From: Winogradskyella ursingii | GTDB taxonomy: Bacteria; Bacteroidota; Bacteroidia; Flavobacteriales; Flavobacteriaceae | Direction: 5' to 3' | DNA: 64,000 nucleotides | NCBI RefSeq assembly: GCF_013403975.1 | Contig: NZ_JABFDH010000001.1 | Span: 496,001-560,000, forward strand | Part shown: positions 46,307 through 55,059 of the stretch, piece after piece | Position numbering within the stretch: the stretch's first letter is position 1 | Layout: each line of letters opens with the position of its first letter | The notes under the pieces: model-generated | Database searches by the model: none | Told to the model about the DNA's origin: nothing | What the model saw: the letters and a program-made list of their open reading frames with translations, nothing else | Program-made: the position numbers and the translations under genes

Positions 46307-49300
46307 TTAATTCAAAATTATCTTTTGTGACTTGGTTTGTTCTACATTGTTCAATTTTACTATGTAGACACCTGTGTTTAAGTTTTCAACATTAATCGTT
46401 TGTGATGTGTTATCAGTGCTTAAAACTGCAGAGGCTACTAATCGACCTTGTATATCGTAAATATTTGCTGTTGTTTCTAGACTCAATAAACCTTCAATGA
46501 TAATAGTTTTGGTCGATTGTTGGGTGTAGATATTCAAGTTGTCAAAACTATTTTCTTGAGTACTAAGGACACTATTTGCTAAACGTAAAAAGAAACGTCC
46601 TGTACCTTCAATAGCACTACTTGGTGTAAAGGTATAAGCGCTAGTATTTAATAACGTAATCGTGTTGGCTACATTGTCCTCCAAATAAACATTAACATCG
46701 CTTGGCAGGTCAGAAAAATCGATTGAAAAACTAAGTTGTTCACCTTGATTGGCATTGACTCCCAACGGAATTCTAACATCAGTTAGATCATTTTCGTTAA
46801 GTGACTGTATCGCCATGGCTCTGTCTTGATTATCCTCAACCAATTGCGAATAAAATGCGCTATCACCAAAAGCTTCAAAGGAGGCAGCGTCATATCCAGG
46901 GTCTAAACCTAAACTGGAATTGCTATTAAAATAAAAATTGGTAAAATGAGTACTATTTCCAGTCAAAGCAAGTTTAAGATTGTAGTTGGTCGTGTTGGTT
47001 CTGCCTTCAATAAAATCGTCGGTGCCAACGGTGGTTCGCATATCGTCTGGGAATCCGCCTGAATTACCACCAAAAATAACGGTGCCAGGATTGCCGGTGA
47101 CAATATTAACTTCACCAGCAGCTATAAAAAAGGCTTGTCCAGGTGCTATGTTCAATGTGTTGTTAGAAGCCATATTAATAATAGTAAAGTTTCCTGTTTC
47201 TGCTTCATTACCAGAATACGTACCACTATTGTAAGCATATATGGCAACGGCGTTTTCGTCTAAGAATACGTTATTTACTTCCAGCCAATCTTGAGCATCC
47301 ACGTAAGTTGGAAATGGATTACCAATAAGATTCCAAAAGTTCCCAACTGCAGGGTTTGTTAGCGTAAAAGTCACGTCGTCAGCACTTATGGCACCTGTAA
47401 AGGTCAATGTTTCGTCCGCATTGGTCAATGCCGCTCTGTATCCTTTAGCTTGGACAAGAGCATCGGTACTTTGCGAAGTATAATTAATATATCTAGGTGA
47501 TAATGATGAATTATCATAAGGTCCAAATCCGTAAGTGGTTAAACCAGGAATCGAATTTGAGGCTAATTTTGAAGCATTATCTGGAGTACCTCTGGTTAGA
47601 AATTGATCAAAAGTCTCAACTACTGACGGAAATAACGGTAAACTTATAAGATCATTACCTCCAGAAACTCCATCACTACCTTGTTGGTTCACATGACGCT
47701 TATAGGTTACGGTACCAAGAACGTTGTCATTTGAAAGTAAACTAGAATACTGGCTAGAAGTAGATCTTAAATTCACTGAAGCAGTCGCTAAAGTAACTCC
47801 CGAAGGTACCACGACTGCAGCACCTGCATCTACAAACATATCGTTAAACCCTACATCTGTAGGCAAAGTGTAGGTGCCAGATTGAATAATCGCATTTCTA
47901 TTACTGTTTGAGTCGTTCGGGTCGGTGTTCCAGCTACCATCTTTAAAGGCCAGATAGGTTACAATTTGACCTGTCCCATTACTACCTGGAGAACCAAAAT
48001 CACTGTCAATCCCTTCTGAAGTTGTTGATTCTTCCCAAAGACTACCGTCATTGTTATCCTCGATATCAGAACCAGTATATATCATGGCTGCTCCGGTTGG
48101 GTTTGGCCAAGGTGAAGAACCTGTGTAATCCACACGGTCAATTAAATTACCATTGTTATCTGTGAGTATAACTTCATCATCCTCATTGTTCAATTGAAAA
48201 CCTGAATAATCATAATCTACCTCAACTCCACCATTAACACCTTCATCAGCATTTCTTCCCAATACAGCAAATCCTAAGGATGGCACTATAACAGAAGAAC
48301 CAATTACATGTGAGTCTGTGCCAAAATCGCTAATGGTCCACGCGTTCATGTCGATATCGATATCTGTAGGGTTATAAACCTCGAAATACTCACCATTTAC
48401 TTGGTCTGTGGCATCAGGATTTTGCATGATTTCCGTTATGATAAGAACTGGAACATCATTGTCCTCTATTGTAATGGTATGTTGGCTGATTGCTAAATCG
48501 GCAGTACCACTTGTCACAGCAATATCCAGAATTAAGGTTTCATCGTCAAAATCCGCATCTTCATTAATATCTAAAGAAACATTTAAAGTTTCATTTGCAG
48601 TAAAGGATAGAGAAGTTGTATTTAGTGTGTAATCTTCAGCTTCTGCCGTACTTGAGCCATTTACACTAACCGAAACTGTGACATCACTTTCATAATTGGT
48701 CATGGTCAAAGGTATTGAGGTGTTAAAGGTTGCATTGGTTTCGTTTTCAGTGCTTGTGGCAGAATCGAAAGTTATGGTTGGAGTTAAACTGTCGTCACTA
48801 CCGGTTACTTCTAAATTGTCAAAAAAATATCTTTCTGTACCAACATTGTTATTTACTGAAATTTGAACAAAGGCATTATTGCCAGTTCCAGTTACTGTAG
48901 AAGAAAAATTTTGGAGAACTGAAGATAATTGAGTTGTTCCAAAAAACATAGGATCTCCTGTGATATCCTCATCTACTACTCCTTCAAATAGAAGCTGAGA
49001 GCTACCATCGATGAATACCCTAACTTCATAAATATCTGATCCAGCCTCAAAATCTCCACTTGCACCTGCATCAAAACTAAAAGTTAAATTAGAAAATCCA
49101 TTGATTGAAAATGTTTGGCTTGTAAAGATAACAGTGCCATCTACGTCTTGAGCTTCAAATTGTTCCCCTTGAACAGCAAAATAATCAGAATTATTTGTAA
49201 AGGAACCTGCTGAGGTATCTAGAGTCCAATCTACTCCAGAGAGATCTAAGGTTGAGCCTATTTGTCCCTTATTGTTCTCGCCCGTAAATTCATCAGTATA

Positions 49301-49369
49301 AATTGTAGTCTGCCCAAAGCCCAAGCTACTTACTAAAACCGCTAAAGCTAAAATGTAAAATTGTTTCAT
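46307..49369 (-). CDS. T9SS-exported surface protein with lamin-tail domain
   Basis: 1020 residues. Signal peptide at residues 1-20 (ending SSLGFGQ). Residues ~20-190 form a beta-sandwich-like module, ~196-305 a Calx-beta-like repeat (ATFNTSIPLTMTNYESDV to TITIEDND), and ~309-425 a lamin-tail (LTD) domain (ITEIMQNPDATDQVNGEYFE, NAWTISDFG, NLIDRVDY). A long beta-rich region shared with the 719-residue neighbour follows, then a type A sorting domain at ~945-1020. LTD domains in bacterial surface proteins often accompany nucleases or adhesins; no nuclease motif is seen here. Likely a surface adhesin or matrix protein. Confidence 0.9.
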   Translation of the reverse strand: MKQFYILALAVLVSSLGFGQTTIYTDEFTGENNKGQIGSTLDLSGVDWTLDTSAGSFTNNSDYFAVQGEQFEAQDVDGTVIFTSQTFSINGFSNLTFSFDAGASGDFEAGSDIYEVRVFIDGSSQLLFEGVVDEDITGDPMFFGTTQLSSVLQNFSSTVTGTGNNAFVQISVNNNVGTERYFFDNLEVTGSDDSLTPTITFDSATSTENETNATFNTSIPLTMTNYESDVTVSVSVNGSSTAEAEDYTLNTTSLSFTANETLNVSLDINEDADFDDETLILDIAVTSGTADLAISQHTITIEDNDVPVLIITEIMQNPDATDQVNGEYFEVYNPTDIDIDMNAWTISDFGTDSHVIGSSVIVPSLGFAVLGRNADEGVNGGVEVDYDYSGFQLNNEDDEVILTDNNGNLIDRVDYTGSSPWPNPTGAAMIYTGSDIEDNNDGSLWEESTTSEGIDSDFGSPGSNGTGQIVTYLAFKDGSWNTDPNDSNSNRNAIIQSGTYTLPTDVGFNDMFVDAGAAVVVPSGVTLATASVNLRSTSSQYSSLLSNDNVLGTVTYKRHVNQQGSDGVSGGNDLISLPLFPSVVETFDQFLTRGTPDNASKLASNSIPGLTTYGFGPYDNSSLSPRYINYTSQSTDALVQAKGYRAALTNADETLTFTGAISADDVTFTLTNPAVGNFWNLIGNPFPTYVDAQDWLEVNNVFLDENAVAIYAYNSGTYSGNEAETGNFTIINMASNNTLNIAPGQAFFIAAGEVNIVTGNPGTVIFGGNSGGFPDDMRTTVGTDDFIEGRTNTTNYNLKLALTGNSTHFTNFYFNSNSSLGLDPGYDAASFEAFGDSAFYSQLVEDNQDRAMAIQSLNENDLTDVRIPLGVNANQGEQLSFSIDFSDLPSDVNVYLEDNVANTITLLNTSAYTFTPSSAIEGTGRFFLRLANSVLSTQENSFDNLNIYTQQSTKTIIIEGLLSLETTANIYDIQGRLVASAVLSTDNTSQTINVENLNTGVYIVKLNNVEQTKSQKIILN

Positions 49370-49420
49370 TTCTCTGTAAAATGTTAATTATAAGGCAGGT
49401 CAGTACAGAGATTTGGGGCT

Positions 49421-49447
49421 TAAATATAGTAAAATATGTAAGATTTT
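49421..49447 (-). promoter_or_regulatory. Promoter of the 1020-residue T9SS protein gene
   Basis: The minus strand reads TATATTTA (49421-49428), one mismatch to TAnnTTTG, 52 bases before the ATG, in a 27-base block matching the paralog's promoter at 25 positions. The block overlaps the left end of duplicated module A. Confidence 0.5.
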
Positions 49448-49535
49448 TATGTTGCAATGGATTTAATACATATTAATTTCTACTAACGGAAAAAAGAGAG
49501 GATTAAATGCTAATACTTTTTGTTTTAGATTTGTG
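49428..49535 (+). repeat. Duplicated non-coding module, copy A (upstream of asnB)
   Basis: Direct repeat of 51611-51715. The right-hand 64 bases (49472-49535) match copy B at 58 positions with one single-base gap; the left ~44 bases match less well. It contains TAGATTTG (49526-49533), a perfect -7 box pointing toward asnB. It occupies most of the informative part of the 309-bp gap between the T9SS gene and asnB; in 49536-49678 I see nothing further. Confidence 0.85.
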
Positions 49536-49678
49536 AGTGTATCAAGATGGCTTAAATCAATCTATTTAAAATAGGTAAAGCAAAGTTATAAGGACAGTTA
49601 AGGCTGGGTAATAATAAGTGACACCAATATTAACGGATAAAAGCAATATAGCGATCTGTAATTCATAAAATTTAATGC

Positions 49679-51601
49679 ATGTGTGGTCTTACAGGCTTTA
49701 TAAATTTAAATAATCAGCCACTAAACAGTCATGTGCTTAAGCGAATGACAGATGTACAAGCGCATCGTGGACCTGATGACCAAGGTATGGTTGGTTTTTC
49801 TTTATTTAAAGATCCTAAAGTCCAAATTATAGATAACGAAACCTCTCAATTTAGCCATCTTCATGCAGGTATTGGTTTTAATAGACTATCTATTTTAGAC
49901 CTATCAGAAAAAGGACATCAACCAATGATATCGCACTGCGGTAACTATATTTTAGCCTACAACGGAGAAACTTATAATGCCTTATCGTTTAGAGACCAGT
50001 TAATTGCGAAAGGACATCCTATAAAAAGTCAAACAGATTCTGAAGTATTGCTCTATCTCTATATAGAATATGGGATCAATAAAATGCTGGATCTCCTTAA
50101 TGGCATGTTCGCATTTATTATTGTGGATTTAAAAGCGCGAAAAAGCTTCATTGTTAGAGACCAAATTGGCATTAAGCCAATGTATATCTACCAGACGCCA
50201 GACATTTTGATGTTTTCTTCAGAAATAAAATCGTTTACAGAGCATCCAGAGTTTAGGGCAGAACTAAATACAGATCATTTCGACGAATTTCTTATGTTCA
50301 GGTTTTGCGCGCATGACCGCACTTTGTATAAAGCCGTCAAACAAATACCACCAGGGCACTACTATGAGGTTTCAGAGCAAGCGGTAAAGGTGAAACAATA
50401 TTGGTCACATAATTTAACACGTAAAAGAAATATAAATCTTAAAGATGCTTTAGAACTGCTGGAGACTACATTCAAAGAAAGCATCAGATCACAGTTAATG
50501 AGCGATGTTCGTGTGGGTTGTCAATTATCTGGAGGTATAGATTCGTCATTGGTCACAACCTATGCTCGTGAGTTTTTTAATGCAAATATGGATACGTTCT
50601 CTATTGTATTTTCAGATATGGAATATTCCGAAGAAGCATTTATAAACTATGTTACAAATCATACCAATTCAGATTCCCATAGGTACCAATATTCCAGTCA
50701 ATATGCATCGGAGAACTTTTTTAAAGCGACTTGGCATTTAGAACAACCTATGAGCATAGCAAACACAATCGGTATAAAACGTCTTGCCGAAAGAGCCAAA
50801 GAGAATGTTACCGTATTATTAAGTGGAGAAGGTGCTGATGAGGTATTTGGTGGCTACACAAGATTTCATGATTTGTCCTGCAGACACAACATGTATTTAA
50901 AACGCTTTTTAAAACTCCCGATCATTGGCAATAAAATCAAGTATAAATATAGGTTTGGGCGTACACCAGAAGACCTATTTATCTTAGGAAGTTCTGTCTT
51001 AAGTTTTAATGAGTTTAATACTTTTAGTATAGGTAAGGATGTAGAACAAGTCATTGCGCAAAGAAAAGAATTGTTTCCATCGGAAGGGGAATTGATTAAA
51101 AGAGCTTCTGCATACGATATAAAAACATACCTGGTCGATTTGCTAAACAGGCAAGATAAAATGACTATGGCGCATTCTGTAGAAAACAGAGTGCCGTTTT
51201 TAGATCGAAATATGATAGAATTAGTGTCCAGTTTACCAAGTGAATTACTGGTAAAAAGATGCAATAACCTATTGCATTTACAAAAACCCAATCTCTACAC
51301 AAAACACATCTTAAAGCAACTTGCGGCAAAACGCTTTAATAACGATTTTGTGTACCGGGAAAAAAGCGGATTCCCTTTGCCGTTAAGCGACTTGTTTTTG
51401 AAATCAAAAATGAATGAACGCATAGAAGATCAATTACTGCCAGGAATAAAAACAAGAGGCTTATTTGATTATAAAGAGGTGTCTAAAATTTGGAACAAAA
51501 AAAATAATGGGTATTCTGAAAATGACTTGAGAAAATTATGGATGTTTTTTGCTTTCGAAACTTGGGCACAAACATTTTTGGATTCTGGATATAGAGGTTA
51601 G
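49679..51601 (+). CDS. asnB: Asparagine synthase (glutamine-hydrolysing)
   Basis: 640 residues. It begins MCGLTGF, giving the N-terminal Cys nucleophile of a class II glutamine amidotransferase, with RGPDDQGM, YNGETYN and SDSE-like motifs of that domain. The synthetase domain has the PP-loop SGGIDSS at 284-290, SGEGADEVFGGY, and DKMTMAHSVENRVPFLD. Enzymes of this family make asparagine but also amidate sugars or peptides in surface-glycan and lasso-peptide loci. The intact Cys and PP-loop indicate an active amidotransferase. Its place at the head of a polysaccharide cluster, between two copies of a regulatory-looking module, suggests a glycan role. Confidence 0.93.
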   Translation: MCGLTGFINLNNQPLNSHVLKRMTDVQAHRGPDDQGMVGFSLFKDPKVQIIDNETSQFSHLHAGIGFNRLSILDLSEKGHQPMISHCGNYILAYNGETYNALSFRDQLIAKGHPIKSQTDSEVLLYLYIEYGINKMLDLLNGMFAFIIVDLKARKSFIVRDQIGIKPMYIYQTPDILMFSSEIKSFTEHPEFRAELNTDHFDEFLMFRFCAHDRTLYKAVKQIPPGHYYEVSEQAVKVKQYWSHNLTRKRNINLKDALELLETTFKESIRSQLMSDVRVGCQLSGGIDSSLVTTYAREFFNANMDTFSIVFSDMEYSEEAFINYVTNHTNSDSHRYQYSSQYASENFFKATWHLEQPMSIANTIGIKRLAERAKENVTVLLSGEGADEVFGGYTRFHDLSCRHNMYLKRFLKLPIIGNKIKYKYRFGRTPEDLFILGSSVLSFNEFNTFSIGKDVEQVIAQRKELFPSEGELIKRASAYDIKTYLVDLLNRQDKMTMAHSVENRVPFLDRNMIELVSSLPSELLVKRCNNLLHLQKPNLYTKHILKQLAAKRFNNDFVYREKSGFPLPLSDLFLKSKMNERIEDQLLPGIKTRGLFDYKEVSKIWNKKNNGYSENDLRKLWMFFAFETWAQTFLDSGYRG

Positions 51602-51610
51602 GCGATATAC

Positions 51611-51715
51611 AGTGAAATATGAAAGTTTTTTTGTGAAATGGTTATTATGCAAATTAATTTCTCCTAATGGAAAAAGAGTGGATCAAATGCTAATCCTTTT
51701 TGTTTTAGATTTGTG
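51611..51715 (+). repeat. Duplicated non-coding module, copy B (upstream of the polysaccharide operon)
   Basis: Same orientation as copy A, starting 10 bp after the asnB stop. It contains the same TAGATTTG -7 box (51706-51713), here ~65 bases before the methyltransferase start, so it is a likely promoter for the polysaccharide operon. Confidence 0.85.
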
Positions 51716-51777
51716 CGTTAGTACATGTATTTTCGAAATCGAAAGATTAAGATACTAAAGACACAAGATTTTTAAAA

Positions 51778-52437
51778 TTGAACAAAAGAGACTTAATTGG
51801 TTTGAAAAATATTAATACTAAAGATTATTGGGAAAAAAGATTTAGAACTAAAAATTGGGGAAAAAGCGGAAATCGGCAGACTAGAGAGTATGCTAAGGCC
51901 AATGTGGCTCAAATGGATTTAAATTCTGACTACGATGGTAAAATTTTAGATTTCGGTTGTGCGTTGGGTGATGCAATACCGATTTATAAAACGTCCTTTC
52001 CTCAAGCTAAGTTATACGGTATAGATTTTTCTGAAGAAGCCATACAAATTTGCAAGGAAGCCTATGGAGATATCGCAGAATTTTCAAGCGGAAACCATCA
52101 AAAGGTAAATAAGCAAGAGGTCGTTATCGCCTCTCATGTGATGGAACATATCACAGATGATAAACAAATAGTGAAGCAAATATTGTCGCAATGCAAAGCG
52201 TTGTATGTTTTTGTCCCATTTAAAGAAAATCCACTCTATAGAGAACATGTTAACTATTATGAAGAGGATTACTACGCAGACCTCAATGTAGAACAAAAGA
52301 AAATTTTCTTAGTACATTTTAATTATAGATACGCACCGATTGAAGCAGTTAAATCATTCCTAAAAGGTAAATTTACACTAACAGGTAGTTTCAAAAAAGA
52401 AATAATCATGTATAAAATTAAAGGCTCAATTAGTTAA
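51778..52437 (+). CDS. SAM-dependent class I methyltransferase
   Basis: 219 residues from a TTG start. SAM-binding motif I KILDFGCALGDAIP at about residues 55-68, YGIDFSEEAIQIC (motif post I), and VVIASHVMEHITDD (motif II region). Small soluble protein. It heads the polysaccharide operon, 2 bp before the flippase gene, and probably methylates a sugar or a lipid-linked intermediate; the actual acceptor is unknown. Confidence 0.88.
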   Translation: MNKRDLIGLKNINTKDYWEKRFRTKNWGKSGNRQTREYAKANVAQMDLNSDYDGKILDFGCALGDAIPIYKTSFPQAKLYGIDFSEEAIQICKEAYGDIAEFSSGNHQKVNKQEVVIASHVMEHITDDKQIVKQILSQCKALYVFVPFKENPLYREHVNYYEEDYYADLNVEQKKIFLVHFNYRYAPIEAVKSFLKGKFTLTGSFKKEIIMYKIKGSIS

Positions 52438-52439
52438 CG

Positions 52440-53921
52440 TTGTCAAACTCCACAAATAACACCATACAATCGTTTTGGGTGGCTCTTGGGAGCCTAAGTG
52501 CTTTTGGTTTAGCAATTGTAAGTTCAGCCATCCTATCTCGGTATTTAGATAAACAGGAGTATGGTACTTACAGACAAATAATTTTTGCCTACACCACACT
52601 ATTAGTTGTGTTTTCTGCTGGTTTACCAAAAGTATTCGCCTATTTTTTGCCTCGCTATAGTTTAGCTGAAGGAAAAGCCATCGTGAAAAAGGTGAGCTTG
52701 GTTTTAGTGGTTTGTGGGCTCATATTTTCTTTAAGTTTATATGTCTTCTCTGGAGTTATTGCCAATATACTAGGCAATGAAGAATTAGCATATGGTTTAA
52801 AAGTTTTTTCTCCTGTACCACTTTTGTTATTGCCAACCTTAGGTATTGAAGGTATTTTTTCGACCTATAAAAAATCAATATATATAGCCATTTACAATAC
52901 ACTCACCAGAGGTATTATGTTGTTTTTTATAGTTTGGCCTGTGGTAATGTATGAGGCGAATTATATTTACGCTCTTTACGGATGGATATTGGCATCTGTC
53001 TTTACATTGGTGATCGCTTTATTTTTTAAATCCATTCCCTTTAAAAAAATAGAGAACATTAAAACCAATTTAGAGCTTAAGGACATTCTTAAATATAGTT
53101 TACCCTTAGTAGCTGCGAGTATTTGGGGAATCGCAATTAAGTCGTCCGATGTTTTTTACATCAGTAGATTTTTTGGTGCAGATGCCTATGCGGTTTACGC
53201 CAACGGATTTATCAATCTACCATTTGTATCTATGATTACATCTAGTGTTGCTGTGGTTTTAATGCCAATTTTTTCAAAACAATTTCATATCAATAAAAGT
53301 GATAATACAGCAGTACTCGATACATGGAGAAATACACTAAAGAAATCTGCAATTTTAATTTATCCATTGCTAATCTATTTTATGGTATACGCAGAAGATA
53401 TCGTTGTATTGTTGTTTTCCGGTGACTATAAAAGTTCATCCAATTATTTTCGGATTAATCTAATGCTCAATTTTTTTAATATTATAGTCTTTGCTCCTTT
53501 ATTTTTGGCAACAGGCAGAACTGTACTTTACGCAAGGGTTCATATGTATTTAGCTATTGCTATTTGGGTTTTGAGTTATGCAGTTGTTGTTATTTTTAAT
53601 TCTCCAATTGCAGTAGCTATATGCAGTACTTCATTGAGCATAATTAAAATTTTCATATTTGTATTTTTGGCATCAAAGATTTTAAAAATTAAGTTCTTAA
53701 AGTTTTTTCCGATGAAACAGATGGCATTATCTCTTATTCAATCCTTTGGAGCAATAGCATTGGTTTTTATCATTCAATATTATTTAATTGATATCGACAA
53801 TTTGATTTTAAGGTTAACCATAACTTTTGTGATGTTTGGAATTTTTATTTTAAGTACAGGTAAAATATTTGGCATTAATTATTTTTCAGCCTTTAAACCA
53901 CTTTTTAATAGGAAACAATAA
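52440..53921 (+). CDS. Wzx-like polysaccharide flippase (MOP superfamily)
   Basis: 493 residues, TTG start 2 bp after the methyltransferase gene. Twelve to fourteen hydrophobic segments. N-terminal FWVALGSLSAFGLAIVSSA and LSRYLDKQEYGTYRQIIFAY match the polysaccharide_synt/MOP family. Known role: moves undecaprenyl-linked oligosaccharide units across the inner membrane. Its presence with a Wzy-like polymerase gene implies a Wzy-dependent O-antigen or capsule pathway. Confidence 0.9.
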   Translation: MSNSTNNTIQSFWVALGSLSAFGLAIVSSAILSRYLDKQEYGTYRQIIFAYTTLLVVFSAGLPKVFAYFLPRYSLAEGKAIVKKVSLVLVVCGLIFSLSLYVFSGVIANILGNEELAYGLKVFSPVPLLLLPTLGIEGIFSTYKKSIYIAIYNTLTRGIMLFFIVWPVVMYEANYIYALYGWILASVFTLVIALFFKSIPFKKIENIKTNLELKDILKYSLPLVAASIWGIAIKSSDVFYISRFFGADAYAVYANGFINLPFVSMITSSVAVVLMPIFSKQFHINKSDNTAVLDTWRNTLKKSAILIYPLLIYFMVYAEDIVVLLFSGDYKSSSNYFRINLMLNFFNIIVFAPLFLATGRTVLYARVHMYLAIAIWVLSYAVVVIFNSPIAVAICSTSLSIIKIFIFVFLASKILKIKFLKFFPMKQMALSLIQSFGAIALVFIIQYYLIDIDNLILRLTITFVMFGIFILSTGKIFGINYFSAFKPLFNRKQ

Positions 53922-53963
53922 AAAGGTTCTAACACTGTAATAATTAGTCCAAAGCTGAAAGAA

Positions 53964-55052
53964 ATGACTTCGAAAAAAATCTTAATAGTTACTAAATTTT
54001 TTCATCCAGAGATTTCTCCGCGATCGTTCAGAGCATTTGAGTTGGCCAAAGAATTTTCAAGACAAGGGCATGACTTAACTGTACTGACTACAGAAAAACC
54101 GTTTGATTATTCTAACTTAGAGAGCGAATATGGATTTAAGATTAAGTCAATAGTAAAAAATGAACCGCCTGAAATCCAGGGTGATGGTATAAAGCGAATT
54201 TTTAGATTTAGTTTATTGTATTTTTTTCAATACCCACATATAGCACTTGGCAAATATTTCAAAAATGCTTTGCTCAAAGAAAAAGATTATGATTTATTGA
54301 TATCGGTAGCACATCCTTATACCGTTCATTTTGGGGTAGCATTAGCAAAGGCAAAGAATAGAGTGTTAACAAAAACTTGGGTTGCAGATTGTGGCGATCC
54401 CTTTGCTAATAATCAACATGGTCGCTTGCCATATCCATTTTATTATAGAATCATCGAAAATTGGTTTTGTAAACGTGCGGATTTTATCACAATACCTATA
54501 AAGGAAGCAATCAAAGCATATCCAAAATTTTGTAGAGAGAAAATAAAAGTGATACCACAAGGTTTTAATTTTAATGATACTAAGCCTTCTTTTGTGGAAG
54601 GCTTAAATGATGTTCCAACTTTTGCCTATGCTGGTAATTTGAGTTCGGGCTTAAGAGATCCTAGACCTTTATTAGATTTTTTAATTGAGACCAACAGAGA
54701 TTTCAAATGTATTTTATATACTCGAAATAAAGATTTCTTAATACCTTATAAATCTAAATTGGGAGATAAGCTAGAAATAAAGGATTATGTGCCTCGTAAA
54801 GTCTTATTAAAAGTGCTTGGTAAAATGGATTTTTTGTTAAACTTGGAAAACAAAGGCAACGTGCAAAGACCAAGTAAGTTGATTGACTATGCTTTATTAG
54901 AAAGGCCAATTTTATCAATTTCTCCATTGAATGTAGAAAAAAAGAAAGTATTGGAATTCTTAAATGGAGATTACGAAAATACGTTGAGAATAGAAGATAT
55001 AGATCAATATAGCATTGAGAAAATAGTTAAAGCGTTTTTAAATCTAAGTTGA
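53964..55052 (+). CDS. Glycosyltransferase, GT4-like
   Basis: 362 residues with a GT-B layout: N-terminal KILIVTKFFHPEISPRSFRA, a basic middle, and a C-terminal nucleotide-sugar part (FAYAGNLSSGLRDPRPLLDF, VPRKVLLKVLGKMDFLL, RPSKLIDYALLERPILSIS). The Glu of the last motif is the usual donor-binding position. Cytoplasmic, adding a sugar to the lipid-linked unit; donor and acceptor are unknown. Confidence 0.87.
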   Translation: MTSKKILIVTKFFHPEISPRSFRAFELAKEFSRQGHDLTVLTTEKPFDYSNLESEYGFKIKSIVKNEPPEIQGDGIKRIFRFSLLYFFQYPHIALGKYFKNALLKEKDYDLLISVAHPYTVHFGVALAKAKNRVLTKTWVADCGDPFANNQHGRLPYPFYYRIIENWFCKRADFITIPIKEAIKAYPKFCREKIKVIPQGFNFNDTKPSFVEGLNDVPTFAYAGNLSSGLRDPRPLLDFLIETNRDFKCILYTRNKDFLIPYKSKLGDKLEIKDYVPRKVLLKVLGKMDFLLNLENKGNVQRPSKLIDYALLERPILSISPLNVEKKKVLEFLNGDYENTLRIEDIDQYSIEKIVKAFLNLS

Positions 55053-55059
55053 GGAAATT

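Noticed and set aside
50866-51291. 141-codon open frame on the minus strand inside asnB
   Set aside because: Antisense to the well-supported synthetase domain and without a plausible protein pattern.
41331-51601. Reading the peptide, HprK-like kinase, nucleotidyltransferase and asparagine synthetase as a lasso-peptide cluster
   Set aside because: No leader-binding/transglutaminase-like B protein and no export ABC transporter are present, the asparagine synthetase keeps an intact glutaminase Cys and lies 6 kb away on the other strand, and the peptide tail lacks a suitable Gly1 with a ring-closing Asp/Glu at position 7-9.
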